From assembly GCF_004801285.1 (NCBI RefSeq), contig NZ_SSNY01000011.1, positions 1-64,000 on the forward strand: a stretch of 64,000 bases of DNA. The letters run 5' to 3'. The position numbers and the translations under genes were made by a program. The notes beneath the pieces are model-generated. The model searched no databases. It was not told where the DNA came from and saw only the letters and a program-made list of their open reading frames with translations. Source of the DNA: Ollibium composti. Lineage in GTDB: Bacteria > Pseudomonadota > Alphaproteobacteria > Rhizobiales > Rhizobiaceae. Within the stretch, counting starts at the first letter, position 1, and each line of letters opens with the position of its first letter. Below, piece by piece: positions 18,193 through 26,892 of this stretch.

Positions 18193-18687
18193 ATGATGGC
18201 TCCGTTCGATAAAGCCTCATTCACGAGAACGAAAAGGGGCCTGTACCAGCACATACTTATTGCGACCGATGGCTCCGAATTAGCGACCAAGGGCGTCGAG
18301 CATGGGCTGGCGCTGGCAGAGGCGCTGATCGCGAATGTGACCGTGCTGAGGGTCCTCGAGCCGGAAGCTCGGGAAATTGGGGACGAAGCGTTAGCGGGCG
18401 AGCCTGAAAACGCGTTCACACGTCGTGACCCGCAGGTCGACGACACTATGGGAAAACAGTTCGCCTGGATTGAACAAGAGGCTGTCGAGCGCGGTATCCA
18501 CGTAGAGTTACTGCGCGAAATTGATGACGTTCCCGCGAAAGCTGTTCTTAAAGCAGCAAAGCTGACTGGGTGCGATCTGATTGTTATGGCGAGTCACGGT
18601 CGGCAAGACCCACACAGATTGACGCTCAATAGGCAAACCGACGAGGTCATTGCATATACGAACGTTCCCGTCCTGGTGGTTCAATAG
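18193..18687 (+). CDS. single-domain universal stress protein with degenerate nucleotide loop (USP 3a)
   Basis: The 164-residue protein has one UspA fold, with LYQHILIATDGSELATKGVE at about 18-37 and DLIVMASHGRQDPHRLTLNR near the end. The usual G-x2-G-x9-G-(S/T) ATP loop is altered: Asn-Arg stand where Gly-Ser is expected, so ATP binding is doubtful. The start is uncertain; TTG at 18181 and ATGs at 18193 and 18196 are possible and none has a clear ribosome site. It follows the hypothetical gene by 12 bases. Confidence 0.8.
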   Translation: MMAPFDKASFTRTKRGLYQHILIATDGSELATKGVEHGLALAEALIANVTVLRVLEPEAREIGDEALAGEPENAFTRRDPQVDDTMGKQFAWIEQEAVERGIHVELLREIDDVPAKAVLKAAKLTGCDLIVMASHGRQDPHRLTLNRQTDEVIAYTNVPVLVVQ

Positions 18688-18723
18688 TCTCCTCTCGCGC
18701 GGGTCGCTCGCCTAACGGCATTT

Positions 18724-18737
18724 TTGATCGGTATCAA
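18724..18737. promoter_or_regulatory. FixK/Fnr box
   Basis: TTGATCGGTATCAA is a consensus Fnr/FixK box. Its centre is about 84 bases before the USP gene at 18814. Confidence 0.8.
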
Positions 18738-18813
18738 GGCAGTACTTGGCGGCGACTATAGATTTCCTGTCATCGTGAAATTACCGGCGCGGTGACGACG
18801 GAAGGGCAAACCC

Positions 18814-19635
18814 ATGAGCTATAGATCCATCCTCGTGAACCTCGACATCGACGGACCTGTCGTCCCGGTCGTGAAAGCAGCCGCCGATCTTGCAGGTCGC
18901 TTCCAGGCGAAGCTGATCGGCCTTTGCGCCGCCGACGCTCCCATCGTCGTGACCGGGCCGGCCGGTGCCGGTCTGGCCGCCGAGGCATGGATGCAAATGC
19001 GCGACGACATTAAATCCCGCTTTAAGGATGTGCACGACAAGTTCGGCAAGCTGATCGCCGGCAAAGTCGTGACCGAATGGCGTGAGACGCTCGACAATCC
19101 GACGCGCGCCGTGGCGGAGGCCGCGCGGGCGGCGGACCTGATCGTGATGGGCGCGGTCGAAGGCGCGGCCACGGGCGACGCTTACCGGCAGGCGGATCCC
19201 GGGAGCATTGCCCTTCAGGCGGGACGGCCCCTGGTCGTCGTCGCCCGCGACACCGAACAAGTGCAGGCGAGGAACATCGCCGTTGCTTGGAAGGATACGC
19301 GCGAGGCACGTCGCGCCCTCGCCGATTCGCTGCCGCTGTTGAAGGCGGCCGAGACCGTGACGGTCGTGACGGTCGCCACCGAGGTCGACCAATGGGTACG
19401 CGCAAGCCTCGCGGACGTCATGGCCTTTCTTGGAGCGCATGGCGTCGAAGCACGGCCGGAACTGATCGAAGGCCCCGACGAACACCTCGCGCTGTTCGAG
19501 GCGCTGGACAAGTGCGGCGCCGACCTGATCGTGTCGGGAGCGTACGGCCACAGCCGCTTGCGGGAATGGGCATTCGGCGGCGTGACGCGCTCGCTGCTCG
19601 ACGAAACAGGCCGGAACCGCTTCATGGCAAACTGA
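18814..19635 (+). CDS. tandem-domain universal stress protein (USP 3b)
   Basis: The 273-residue protein has two UspA domains. Domain 1 begins YRSILVNLDIDGPVVPVVKA and domain 2 begins IAVAWKDTREARRALADSLP (about 150-169). It ends LIVSGAYGHSRLREWAFGGV, then TRSLL, an intact nucleotide loop. It closely resembles USP 2 at 11929. The MgtA-like ATPase gene follows after 96 bases and may share its mRNA. Confidence 0.85.
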   Translation: MSYRSILVNLDIDGPVVPVVKAAADLAGRFQAKLIGLCAADAPIVVTGPAGAGLAAEAWMQMRDDIKSRFKDVHDKFGKLIAGKVVTEWRETLDNPTRAVAEAARAADLIVMGAVEGAATGDAYRQADPGSIALQAGRPLVVVARDTEQVQARNIAVAWKDTREARRALADSLPLLKAAETVTVVTVATEVDQWVRASLADVMAFLGAHGVEARPELIEGPDEHLALFEALDKCGADLIVSGAYGHSRLREWAFGGVTRSLLDETGRNRFMAN

Positions 19636-19731
19636 CGGAAGCACACTATGTCCTGTTTGTTGCAGCGGGCGCCGTCGTTCGCGGCGAGCGGCCGCCGATA
19701 GCGCTTTCCCCAGGCCGCGGGAGTGCCCCTT

Positions 19732-22299
19732 GTGGAACAAAAACAGGCCTCGGCGGACGGAGCGTATTGGTCGGTTCCGGCCGGAACGCTGCTAGCCAGT
19801 CTGCGTTCCGGGCCGTCGGGTCTTTCCGTCGACGAAGCTCGAAGCAGGCTTCGCGAAGCCGGCCCGAACGCGGTCAGCCGAATGGGACGCGGCTCCGCAC
19901 TCGCGGCCTTCGCGCGGCAGTTCCGCAGCCCGTTGGTGCTCATCCTGATTTTCGCTGCGGTCGTCTCGGCGTTCGTGGGGGAAGGCAGCGAGGCGGTGAT
20001 CATCGGCATCATCGTGCTGGCGAGTTGCGTGCTCTCGTTCACGCAGGAATACGGTGCCTCCAGAGCGATGGAGGCGCTGACGGCGCGCATTGCCCGCAAG
20101 GCCTCCGTGCTGCGCGACGGCCGCGAAGCGTCCGTCGCCGTCGCGGAGATCGTGCCGGGCGACGTCGTCCGGCTTTCAGCCGGCAACCTTATTCCGGCGG
20201 ACGGCGTGCTCTTGGAAGCGCGCGACTTCAACGTCAGCGAGGCGGCGCTAACTGGCGAAACCTTCCCCATCGTGAAGGAGCCCGGCCTCTCGGCGCCGGA
20301 CGCCCAGATCGGCCAGCGCGGCAACGCGGTCTTCACCGGCACGTCCGTGCGAAGCGGCACCGCCACGATGCTTGCCGTGCGCACCGGAGGGCAGACCGAG
20401 TTCGCAGCCATCGCCGGAGCGATCGCCCGCTCCGTGCCCGAGACGGAGTTCGCGAAAGGCATCCGCCGCTTCGGCTACCTGATGACGGAGATCATGCTGG
20501 CCATCGTCATCCTCGTCTTCTTCGCCAATCTTCTGCTGCACCGCCCAGCCGTCGACTCGCTGCTGTTTTCGCTGGCCCTGGCCGTCGGGCTGACCCCCGA
20601 GCTGCTGCCGGCGATCATCAGTGTCACGCTAGCGCGGGGCGCGCGCACCATGGCGGCGAGCGGCGTCATCGTGCGCCGGCTCGACGCCATCGAGAACCTC
20701 GGCAGCATGGATCTCCTGTGCACCGACAAGACCGGGACGCTGACGGAAGGAACCATCCGCCTGGACGGCTGCCTGGGTGCCGGCGGAACGGATTCGTCGC
20801 AGGTGCGGCTGTGGGCGCTGCTCAACGCGACGCTGCAGTCCGGCATGGCAAATCCCCTTGACGAGGGAATCGCGGCCAGCAGGGGTCCTGAAGACGACCT
20901 GTCCGCGTATGAGAAGATCGACGAGATTCCCTACGATTTCATCCGCAAACGGCTTTCGGTGATCGTGCGGGGGAAGGACGCCAGCGAAGACCTGCTGATC
21001 TGCAAGGGCGCGGTCCAGAACATCGTCCAGGTCTGTTCGTCCGTTCTGACCGGAACCAGTTTCCGGCCGCTGGACGACCAGCAGGCGAAAGCCATCGACT
21101 CCAAGGTACAAGGCTGGTGCATACAGGGGTTTCGCGTACTCGGCCTGGCAGTACGCCGCTTTGCGCCCGGCCAGGTCTACCAGCGCGAAGACGAGACAGG
21201 TCTAGCCTTCGCCGGGTTCCTGCTGTTCCTCGACCCGCCCAAGCCCGGCATGGCCGAGACGCTGAAGGCGCTGGCCGAGCGCGGCATCAAGGTGAAGGTC
21301 ATATCCGGCGACAATCGTTACGTTGCCGCGCATCTGGCCGAACTCGTGGGCCTGCCCCATCGCAACGTCCTTGCCGGCGGCGAGCTGGCGAAACTGACGA
21401 AGGAGGCGCTGTTCGGCCGTGCTGCGCGCACCGACATCTTCGCCGAGATCGATCCCAACCAGAAGGAGCGCATCATCGCGGCGTTGCGGCGGCGGGGCCA
21501 TGTGGTCGGCTATCTCGGCGACGGTATCAACGACGCGCCGGCGCTGCACGAAGCCGACATCGGCATTTCCGTCGACGGAGCCGTGGACGTGGCCAGGGAG
21601 GCCGCCGACCTGATCCTGTTGCAACGCGACCTCGACGTGCTGTTGCGCGGCATCGACGACGGCCGCCGCACCTTCGCCAACACGATGAAATACATCGCCA
21701 TCACCACCAGCGCCAATTTCGGCAACATGGTTTCCATGGCGTTCGCCTCGCTCGCCCTGCCTTTTCTGCCGCTGCTCGCCCCACAGATCTTGCTCAACAA
21801 TTTCCTCTCCGACGTGCCGTCGCTGGCGATCGCCTCCGACAATGTCGATGCGGATCAGGTGCGTACGCCGCGACGCTGGGACATCGGCTATGTACGCCGC
21901 TTCATGGTCGCCTTCGGTCTCGTCAGCTCGGCTTTCGACTTCATCACCTTCGGTTTCCTCCTCCTGCTTGCCGGGGCGACCGCACAGATTTTCCAGACGG
22001 CCTGGTTCGTCGAATCCCTCGTTACGGAACTGGCGATCGTGCTGATCGTGCGTACCCGCAAGGCATTCTGGAAAAGCCGCCCCAGCGCATTGCTTTCGTG
22101 GCTGACGCTGGCGACCGCCTTGCTGGCTGTCGCAATTCCTTATCTGCCGGGTGCGACCTGGTTCGGCTTCGTGCCGTTGCCGGCGAAGGTAATGGCTGGC
22201 CTGGCCGCGATTACACTCGCCTATCTAGCAGCCTCCGAGGCGATCAAGAGCTGGTTCTTCCCTCGCGAACGCCGGCTCGCCAGGCATCGTCGGGCTTGA
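19732..22299 (+). CDS. MgtA-like cation-transporting P-type ATPase
   Basis: The 855-residue protein shows an N-terminal cation-ATPase domain (about 15-80), a TGET motif in ALTGETFPIVKEP, the phosphorylation site CTDKTGTLTEG, and GDGINDAPALHEADIGISVD. The membrane motif AVGLTPELLPAIISVTLARG is typical of the MgtA/P3B magnesium-import group rather than heavy-metal pumps. Mycobacterial CtpF (a hypoxia-regulon member) is another P-type ATPase. Substrate is therefore Mg2+ or a related divalent cation by inference. GTG at 19732 is preferred because GGGAG lies eight bases before it; a GTG at 19723 is possible. Confidence 0.85.
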   Translation: MEQKQASADGAYWSVPAGTLLASLRSGPSGLSVDEARSRLREAGPNAVSRMGRGSALAAFARQFRSPLVLILIFAAVVSAFVGEGSEAVIIGIIVLASCVLSFTQEYGASRAMEALTARIARKASVLRDGREASVAVAEIVPGDVVRLSAGNLIPADGVLLEARDFNVSEAALTGETFPIVKEPGLSAPDAQIGQRGNAVFTGTSVRSGTATMLAVRTGGQTEFAAIAGAIARSVPETEFAKGIRRFGYLMTEIMLAIVILVFFANLLLHRPAVDSLLFSLALAVGLTPELLPAIISVTLARGARTMAASGVIVRRLDAIENLGSMDLLCTDKTGTLTEGTIRLDGCLGAGGTDSSQVRLWALLNATLQSGMANPLDEGIAASRGPEDDLSAYEKIDEIPYDFIRKRLSVIVRGKDASEDLLICKGAVQNIVQVCSSVLTGTSFRPLDDQQAKAIDSKVQGWCIQGFRVLGLAVRRFAPGQVYQREDETGLAFAGFLLFLDPPKPGMAETLKALAERGIKVKVISGDNRYVAAHLAELVGLPHRNVLAGGELAKLTKEALFGRAARTDIFAEIDPNQKERIIAALRRRGHVVGYLGDGINDAPALHEADIGISVDGAVDVAREAADLILLQRDLDVLLRGIDDGRRTFANTMKYIAITTSANFGNMVSMAFASLALPFLPLLAPQILLNNFLSDVPSLAIASDNVDADQVRTPRRWDIGYVRRFMVAFGLVSSAFDFITFGFLLLLAGATAQIFQTAWFVESLVTELAIVLIVRTRKAFWKSRPSALLSWLTLATALLAVAIPYLPGATWFGFVPLPAKVMAGLAAITLAYLAASEAIKSWFFPRERRLARHRRA

Positions 22300-22309
22300 T
22301 CGTAATCAA
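22296..22309. promoter_or_regulatory. FixK/Fnr box
   Basis: TTGATCGTAATCAA is a consensus site. Its first bases overlap the end of the ATPase gene (the TGA at 22297-22299 is part of it), and its centre lies about 59 bases before the ATG at 22361. Confidence 0.8.
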
Positions 22310-22360
22310 GGCCTCGGTTCGCGGGTTGCGTAACCTCGCTCCATCATCTGGAGAACCGCT

Positions 22361-22954
22361 ATGCCGCGCCGCATACTAATTATTGTCGGCCATCCCGACG
22401 GCAGCCCGAAGCGCCTGTGCCGGGCACTTGCCGATGCCTATGCCGAAGGCGCACGCTCGGCCGGCTATGAAGTCCGGCTCCTGGACATCGCGACGCTCGA
22501 TTTCCCGATCCTGCGCACGATGGAGGAATTCACCGAACGGCCTTTACCGGTCACGCTGCAAGGCGCCGCCCAGTCGATCAAGGATGCGGAACATCTCGTC
22601 TTCGTGTTTCCGCTGTGGCTCGGCACCATGCCCGCTCTGTTGAAAGCTTTCTTAGAGCAGGTGATGCGGCCGGGTGTCGCCTTCGCCTATCCTGAAAAAG
22701 GCAAGGGCGGATTCGCCAGGACCCTGCTCAAGGGCCGCTCAGCGCGCGTTGTGGTAACGATGGGAATGCCGGCCTCGTTCTATCGCTTCTGGTATCTCGG
22801 CCACGGCGTCGCCGGCATGCGTCGCAATATCCTGAACTTCGTTGGCGTCAGCCCGGTCCGTGAAACGTTGTTCGGGATGGTGGAAGGGGCGAGCGAGGCC
22901 AAGCGCAGGAAGTGGATCGAGGAGGTGCGGGCGCTCGGGAAACGCGCCGGTTGA
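22361..22954 (+). CDS. flavodoxin-fold NAD(P)H dehydrogenase
   Basis: The 197-residue protein has the flavodoxin-2 layout: a first beta strand and FMN loop in ILIIVGHPDGSPKRLCRA, then LVFVFPLWLGTMPALLKAFL (about 81-100), as in KefF/MdaB-type quinone reductases. It would transfer electrons from NAD(P)H through FMN to a quinone or similar acceptor. It has its own consensus FixK box. It converges with the alcohol dehydrogenase gene, whose 3' end is 12 bases away. Confidence 0.8.
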   Translation: MPRRILIIVGHPDGSPKRLCRALADAYAEGARSAGYEVRLLDIATLDFPILRTMEEFTERPLPVTLQGAAQSIKDAEHLVFVFPLWLGTMPALLKAFLEQVMRPGVAFAYPEKGKGGFARTLLKGRSARVVVTMGMPASFYRFWYLGHGVAGMRRNILNFVGVSPVRETLFGMVEGASEAKRRKWIEEVRALGKRAG

Positions 22955-22966
22955 ATACCGCCTTGA

Positions 22967-23950
22967 TCATGGAACCAGAACCGCGGCGCCGTTGAGTCGA
23001 CCTTCCCGCAAGTCCTCCAGCGCTTCGTTGGCGCGAATGAGGGGATAGGTGACGGTATGGGTTCGAACACTTGCGGCGCGGGCGACCGGGAAGAACTCCT
23101 CCGCGTCCTTTCGCGTGAGGTTCGCGACGGACACAAGCTCTCGCTCCTCCCAGAGAATCGAATAGGGCATCGCCGGGATGTCGCTCATGTGAATGCCGCC
23201 GCAGACGACGCGGCCGCCTTTGCGGACCGCGCGCAGCGCCGCCGGAACCAACGAGCCGACGGGAGCGAAGATGATGGCCGCGTCGAGCGCGACGGGCGGC
23301 CCCTCGTCCGATCCGCCAACCCATGACACGCCGAGGTTCGAGGCGAAGCGTTGCGCCGCGCTGTCGCCGGGCCGGGTGAAGGCATAGACCTCGCGCCCTT
23401 GCCAGAGACAGACCTGCGCGATGATGTGCGCGGCCGCGCCGAAACCGTAGAGGCCGATGCGCCGGCCGCTCCCTGCCCGCTTTAGCGAGCGCCAGCCGAT
23501 GAGCCCTGCGCAAAGCAGCGGCGCCAGAGCGACCGGGTCGGCCTCGCTATCGAGATCGAAGGCGAAATTGGCGTCCGCCACCGCATGGGTGGCGAAGCCG
23601 CCGTCGCGCGTATAGCCGGTGAAGAGCGGCCGATCGCAAAGGTTCTCCGCGGCGGCACGGCAGTAGGCGCAGGCGCCACACGCATGGCCAAGCCATGGAA
23701 CCCCCACGCGGTGGCCGAGCCGTACGTGATCGACGCCCGCGCCAACCGCGTCGATGACGCCGACGATCTCGTGGCCGGGCACGAGCGGCAGCTTCGGATG
23801 CTCCAATTCACCGTCAACCACATGCAGGTCGGTTCGGCATACGGCGCAGGCCTCCACGCGAATTCTGATTTCACCCTCACCAGGCAAAGGATCCGCTCGC
23901 TCGATCGGTACAAGCGGCATTCGTGGTTGCTCCAGCACCATCGCCTTCAT
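22967..23950 (-). CDS. zinc-dependent alcohol dehydrogenase family protein
   Basis: The 327-residue protein is a medium-chain dehydrogenase. Catalytic zinc residues are in CAVCRTDLHVVDGEL (about 36-50) and PGHEIVGVIDAVGAGV (about 59-74). The structural-zinc cysteines are in GHACGACAYCRAAAENLC (about 91-108). A shortened nucleotide-binding motif GLYGFGAAAHI is at about 166-176. It would oxidise alcohols or reduce aldehydes with NAD(P). GGAGG lies five bases before the ATG. It follows the BON gene on the same strand across a 90-base gap with a hairpin, so it is probably part of the same FixK-box unit. Confidence 0.85.
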   Translation of the reverse strand: MKAMVLEQPRMPLVPIERADPLPGEGEIRIRVEACAVCRTDLHVVDGELEHPKLPLVPGHEIVGVIDAVGAGVDHVRLGHRVGVPWLGHACGACAYCRAAAENLCDRPLFTGYTRDGGFATHAVADANFAFDLDSEADPVALAPLLCAGLIGWRSLKRAGSGRRIGLYGFGAAAHIIAQVCLWQGREVYAFTRPGDSAAQRFASNLGVSWVGGSDEGPPVALDAAIIFAPVGSLVPAALRAVRKGGRVVCGGIHMSDIPAMPYSILWEERELVSVANLTRKDAEEFFPVARAASVRTHTVTYPLIRANEALEDLREGRLNGAAVLVP

Positions 23951-23986
23951 GGATTCCTCCCGGATGGCAGAGAACATAGGATGAAT

Positions 23987-24016
23987 GTGAGGCGGAAAGC
24001 CGGCTTCCCGCCTCAC
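23987..24016. terminator. long hairpin between the BON and alcohol dehydrogenase genes
   Basis: GTGAGGCGGAAAGCC (23987-24001) pairs with GGCTTCCCGCCTCAC (24002-24016) with a single mismatch, giving a nearly loop-free 30-base palindrome. On the minus strand it follows the BON gene stop by 24 bases. No T tract follows, so attenuation, partial termination or mRNA processing is as likely as full termination. Confidence 0.5.
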
Positions 24017-24040
24017 ATAAAGTCCCAAACGCCTGTCGCG

Positions 24041-24691
24041 TCAGCCAAGCGTGAGCCGGTCCTCGACGGTATTGACTCCAGGCGCGGACCAGGCCGCCCG
24101 CTCAGCCGCGCTTCGCTCCGACCAGGCATGCACCCTTCCCTCCAGCCGGACCTTGCCGCCCTCCATGACATTGACCTTGATCGCCTGTGCCTCGAGTTCC
24201 GCATTGCGCTTCAGCGCGTCCTCGATGCGCTTCTTCACATCGAACGCGGAGGCACGCTGCTTGATCTCGATCTGGTTCGAGACGCCGACGACGCCGGCGA
24301 GATCGCGTACCGTATCCGCCGCCGCCGTCTTCTGGTACTGCCACTCGACCTTGCCTGTCAGCGTCACCCAGCCGTCCTGCACCTTCACCTGAACGGCGCC
24401 GTCGGGAATCGATGTGTTCCAGTTGATCGTGTTGACGGCGCGCTTTGCGATCTCGTCGTCGGCGGTCCGATTTGTGCCGAAAGGCCGGACTTCGATTTCC
24501 TGGGCGATCCCCTTTACGCCCTTCACCCGGCGCACGACTTGTTCGACCGTAAGCTTCTGGGCATAGGTCGGAACGTGGCCGGTCAGCGTGGCGACGCCGT
24601 TTTCCACCGCGACGCCAATATCGGCCGCGTCGATGCTGGGCTCGAAGTCGAGCTCGTCGATGATGTCCTGTCTCAATGTGCTGTCGTTCAT
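24041..24691 (-). CDS. protein with three BON domains
   Basis: The 216-residue protein is three BON repeats at about 5-70, 78-145 and 150-215, each with the VxVxxGxVxLxGxV pattern (for example GVAVENGVATLTGHVPTYAQ and VKVQDGWVTLTGKVEWQYQK). BON domains are thought to bind membranes or other proteins; cytoplasmic forms such as OsmY relatives respond to stress. There is no signal peptide. The ATG at 24691 is preferred to a GTG at 24706 because GAGG lies ten bases upstream. A FixK box lies about 83 bases before it. Confidence 0.85.
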   Translation of the reverse strand: MNDSTLRQDIIDELDFEPSIDAADIGVAVENGVATLTGHVPTYAQKLTVEQVVRRVKGVKGIAQEIEVRPFGTNRTADDEIAKRAVNTINWNTSIPDGAVQVKVQDGWVTLTGKVEWQYQKTAAADTVRDLAGVVGVSNQIEIKQRASAFDVKKRIEDALKRNAELEAQAIKVNVMEGGKVRLEGRVHAWSERSAAERAAWSAPGVNTVEDRLTLG

Positions 24692-25077
24692 GGTTGTGTG
24701 CCTCACTGGTTCTTGCGGAAGCCCTCGCCCGCTAGGTGAGCTTCTTCCGGTACCTCTTGCTTGGCCTTGATCCCCGTCAAAACTGCATTGCCGACCGCGG
24801 CGAAAGATATTTCAGCTTCAGATGCGTTCAGCAGCCCGAATAAGGAAGCACCGCGCCGGCCTGGATAGGTGAATGTCGCTGGACGGACACTAAGAAGTGA
24901 AGCGCTCACCCGACAATCGAAGGCGCGACGAGTACCGCTGCGCTTTCGATAGATTCTCTGTCTCGTTCGAACAGGAAAGACAGGGCATCGCGCCAATCCT
25001 TGTCGAGGCGCAAAGTTGGATAGCGATGTTGTTGATATAGAGCGCCCGCCTGTTCGTGGGAAGAAGGAGGAAGAGGC
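24692..25077. other. 386-base intergenic stretch with a FixK box and a possible small minus-strand frame
   Basis: Apart from the FixK box at 24767-24780, the only hint of coding is a minus-strand frame ending at 24906 whose last part reads YPTLRLDKDWRDALSFLFER and continues to VAPSIVG. It looks protein-like but has no good start or ribosome site and no family I recognise. It may be a remnant. Confidence 0.4.
24767..24780. promoter_or_regulatory. FixK/Fnr box
   Basis: TTGATCCCCGTCAA matches TTGAY-N4-RTCAA. Its centre is about 83 bases upstream of the BON gene ATG on the minus strand; the plus-strand maturase starts 300 bases away. Confidence 0.7.
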
Positions 25078-26406
25078 GTGCGAGGTAATGGCGATGGCGT
25101 GGCTCCTCCATTCTGGGTCATGGCCAAGCCCATGGGCCCGAGGTGCAATCTTGATTGCAGTTATTGCTACTATCTCGACAAAACGAAGCTTTATCCTGAT
25201 CAGAACAAGTTTCGGATGGCGCCGGACGTGCTCGAAACCTTCATCCGCGATTATATCGACAGCCAGTCGAGTGCAGGCGTGAGAGAGGTCCAGTTCGTTT
25301 GGCAGGGCGGGGAGCCGACCATCCTGGGTCTGCGTTATTTCAGAACGATAGTCACCTTGCAGCGGAAGCATTGTCCGCCCGGACGCATCATCCGCAACGC
25401 GCTACAAACCAACGGCACATTGCTGGACGAGGAATGGGCTCGGTTCCTTCATGATGAAGGATTTCTGGTCGGTCTTAGCATGGATGGGCCGCCGCGCCTG
25501 CACGATCAATACCGGCGTGACAGGCGCGATCAACCAAGTTCGGAGCGCGTCCTGTCGGCGTGGAAACTGCTGACCCGTCACAAAGTGGACACTAATGTTC
25601 TATGTGTGGTCAGTAATTGTAACGTCGGCTTTCCGCTTGACGTCTATCACTACCTGCGAGACGCGGGCGTTCAGTTCATGCAATTCATCCCGGTGGTCGA
25701 ACGTATCGACCGACAGGGAGGACTAGCCTCTCCGCCAAGTCCGGGAGACGAAGATCTCGCCGTCGCGCCCTGGAGCGTCTCTCCGGCAGACTATGGGCGC
25801 TTCCTGTGCAAGATTTTTGATGATTGGGTGCGGCATGACGTCGGCCGCATTTTCATCCAACTCTTCGACCTACAACTCGGGATTTGGGCAGGAGCACCCG
25901 CCTCCTTGTGTGTCTTCGCCGAAACCTGCGGCACAGGCTTGGCCCTCGAGCACAACGGCGACCTTTATGCCTGCGATCACTACGTCTATTCGGAATACCG
26001 TCTGGGCAACATCACGCAAACGCCGATTGAAACGCTGGCGGCCTTGCCGCAGCAAAGACGGTTCGGCCTGGACAAGAAGGCCAGGCTCCCTGCGGCTTGT
26101 CTGAAGTGCGAGTGGCGCTTTGCCTGTCACGGCGGCTGTCCCAAACATCGCTTCCTGCCCGTGAACGACGAAGGTACCGAGCGGCTAAACTATTTTTGCG
26201 AGTCCAATCGCATGTTCCTTTCCCATGCCGCGCCATTTTTTCTAGCGATGGTGGGTCTGTTGCGCCAGGGGCGACCAGCGGCGGGGATAATGGACATTTT
26301 GGCTAGGCAGGAAGCGCCTCGCCGCCGTCAGAGCGGACGCAATGCGCTGTGCCCCTGTGGAAGCGGTCGGAAATACAAGCGCTGCTGCGGTGCCCGATTA
26401 ACATAG
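25078..26406 (+). CDS. radical SAM/SPASM protein of the anaerobic sulfatase maturase family with SEC-C tail
   Basis: The 442-residue protein has the radical SAM cluster CNLDCSYCYY (about 24-33). Its SPASM-type cysteines include CGTGLALEHNGDLYACDHYV (about 284-303) and CLKCEWRFACHGGCPKHRF (about 342-360). This matches maturases that oxidise a Cys or Ser of a client protein to formylglycine. It ends with a SEC-C zinc motif, NALCPCGSGRKYKRCCG. AGGAGG lies before the GTG start. No sulfatase gene is in the window, so the client is unknown. It sits between the BON gene and the nar cluster. Confidence 0.85.
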   Translation: MRGNGDGVAPPFWVMAKPMGPRCNLDCSYCYYLDKTKLYPDQNKFRMAPDVLETFIRDYIDSQSSAGVREVQFVWQGGEPTILGLRYFRTIVTLQRKHCPPGRIIRNALQTNGTLLDEEWARFLHDEGFLVGLSMDGPPRLHDQYRRDRRDQPSSERVLSAWKLLTRHKVDTNVLCVVSNCNVGFPLDVYHYLRDAGVQFMQFIPVVERIDRQGGLASPPSPGDEDLAVAPWSVSPADYGRFLCKIFDDWVRHDVGRIFIQLFDLQLGIWAGAPASLCVFAETCGTGLALEHNGDLYACDHYVYSEYRLGNITQTPIETLAALPQQRRFGLDKKARLPAACLKCEWRFACHGGCPKHRFLPVNDEGTERLNYFCESNRMFLSHAAPFFLAMVGLLRQGRPAAGIMDILARQEAPRRRQSGRNALCPCGSGRKYKRCCGARLT

Positions 26407-26564
26407 CGCTTTGCCGAGGACATATGATCACTGCCGTAAACGCCCTGTGCAGGCAGTGGAAAGCGTTCGATCAAATCGTTATCTACGAGTACTAGGCAGG
26501 GGCGCGCTTCCAAGGTGAGAACGGTCGGAATGCCTCTAATTCCCGAAAAGGAGCAGGCTTCCTG

Positions 26565-26885
26565 CTAAGAGGCCGGGCCGCCCTTCACGATGGTGTAGGT
26601 GTCCGACTGAAGATCGCGGGCACAGTATCGCAGGATCGCGCCAAAGGCCGCTATAGTCGGGTCTTCCGACGATCGAGCCATGATGCCGACAAGCTGCATC
26701 CAAGGCTCGTCGTCGGCCTGATCGACAAAGCTCCTGACAATTCCCGCCACGCATTCGGCGAGGCCGATTTTGTTCGCCTCCGCGTAGCGCTCGATGGTCA
26801 AGGTCAGCTCCTCGTCGTCAAGCGCGGCTAGCGCCGCCGCCGCGACCTCCGGTTGGTCGAGCCGTGAAATCAGTTCACCGAACAT
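26565..26885 (-). CDS. hypothetical protein at the end of the nar operon
   Basis: The 106-residue acidic protein begins MFGELISRLDQPEVAAAALA and is predicted largely helical, with no cysteine motif, signal peptide or membrane segment beyond weak hydrophobic patches. The ATG is seven bases after the parvulin gene stop, so it is very probably translated from the nar mRNA. I do not recognise the family. Position suggests a role in assembly or stability of the nitrate reductase. Confidence 0.65.
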   Translation of the reverse strand: MFGELISRLDQPEVAAAALAALDDEELTLTIERYAEANKIGLAECVAGIVRSFVDQADDEPWMQLVGIMARSSEDPTIAAFGAILRYCARDLQSDTYTIVKGGPAS

Positions 26886-26892
26886 CTGTGTC

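Noticed and set aside
24703..25371. 222-residue minus-strand frame across the maturase 5' region
   Set aside because: It overlaps the N-terminus of the radical SAM gene and resembles no family.
26424..26495. 23-residue frame starting MITAVNALCRQWKAF after the maturase gene
   Set aside because: Too short, no conserved feature, and no clear reason to call it beyond a GAGG near the ATG.
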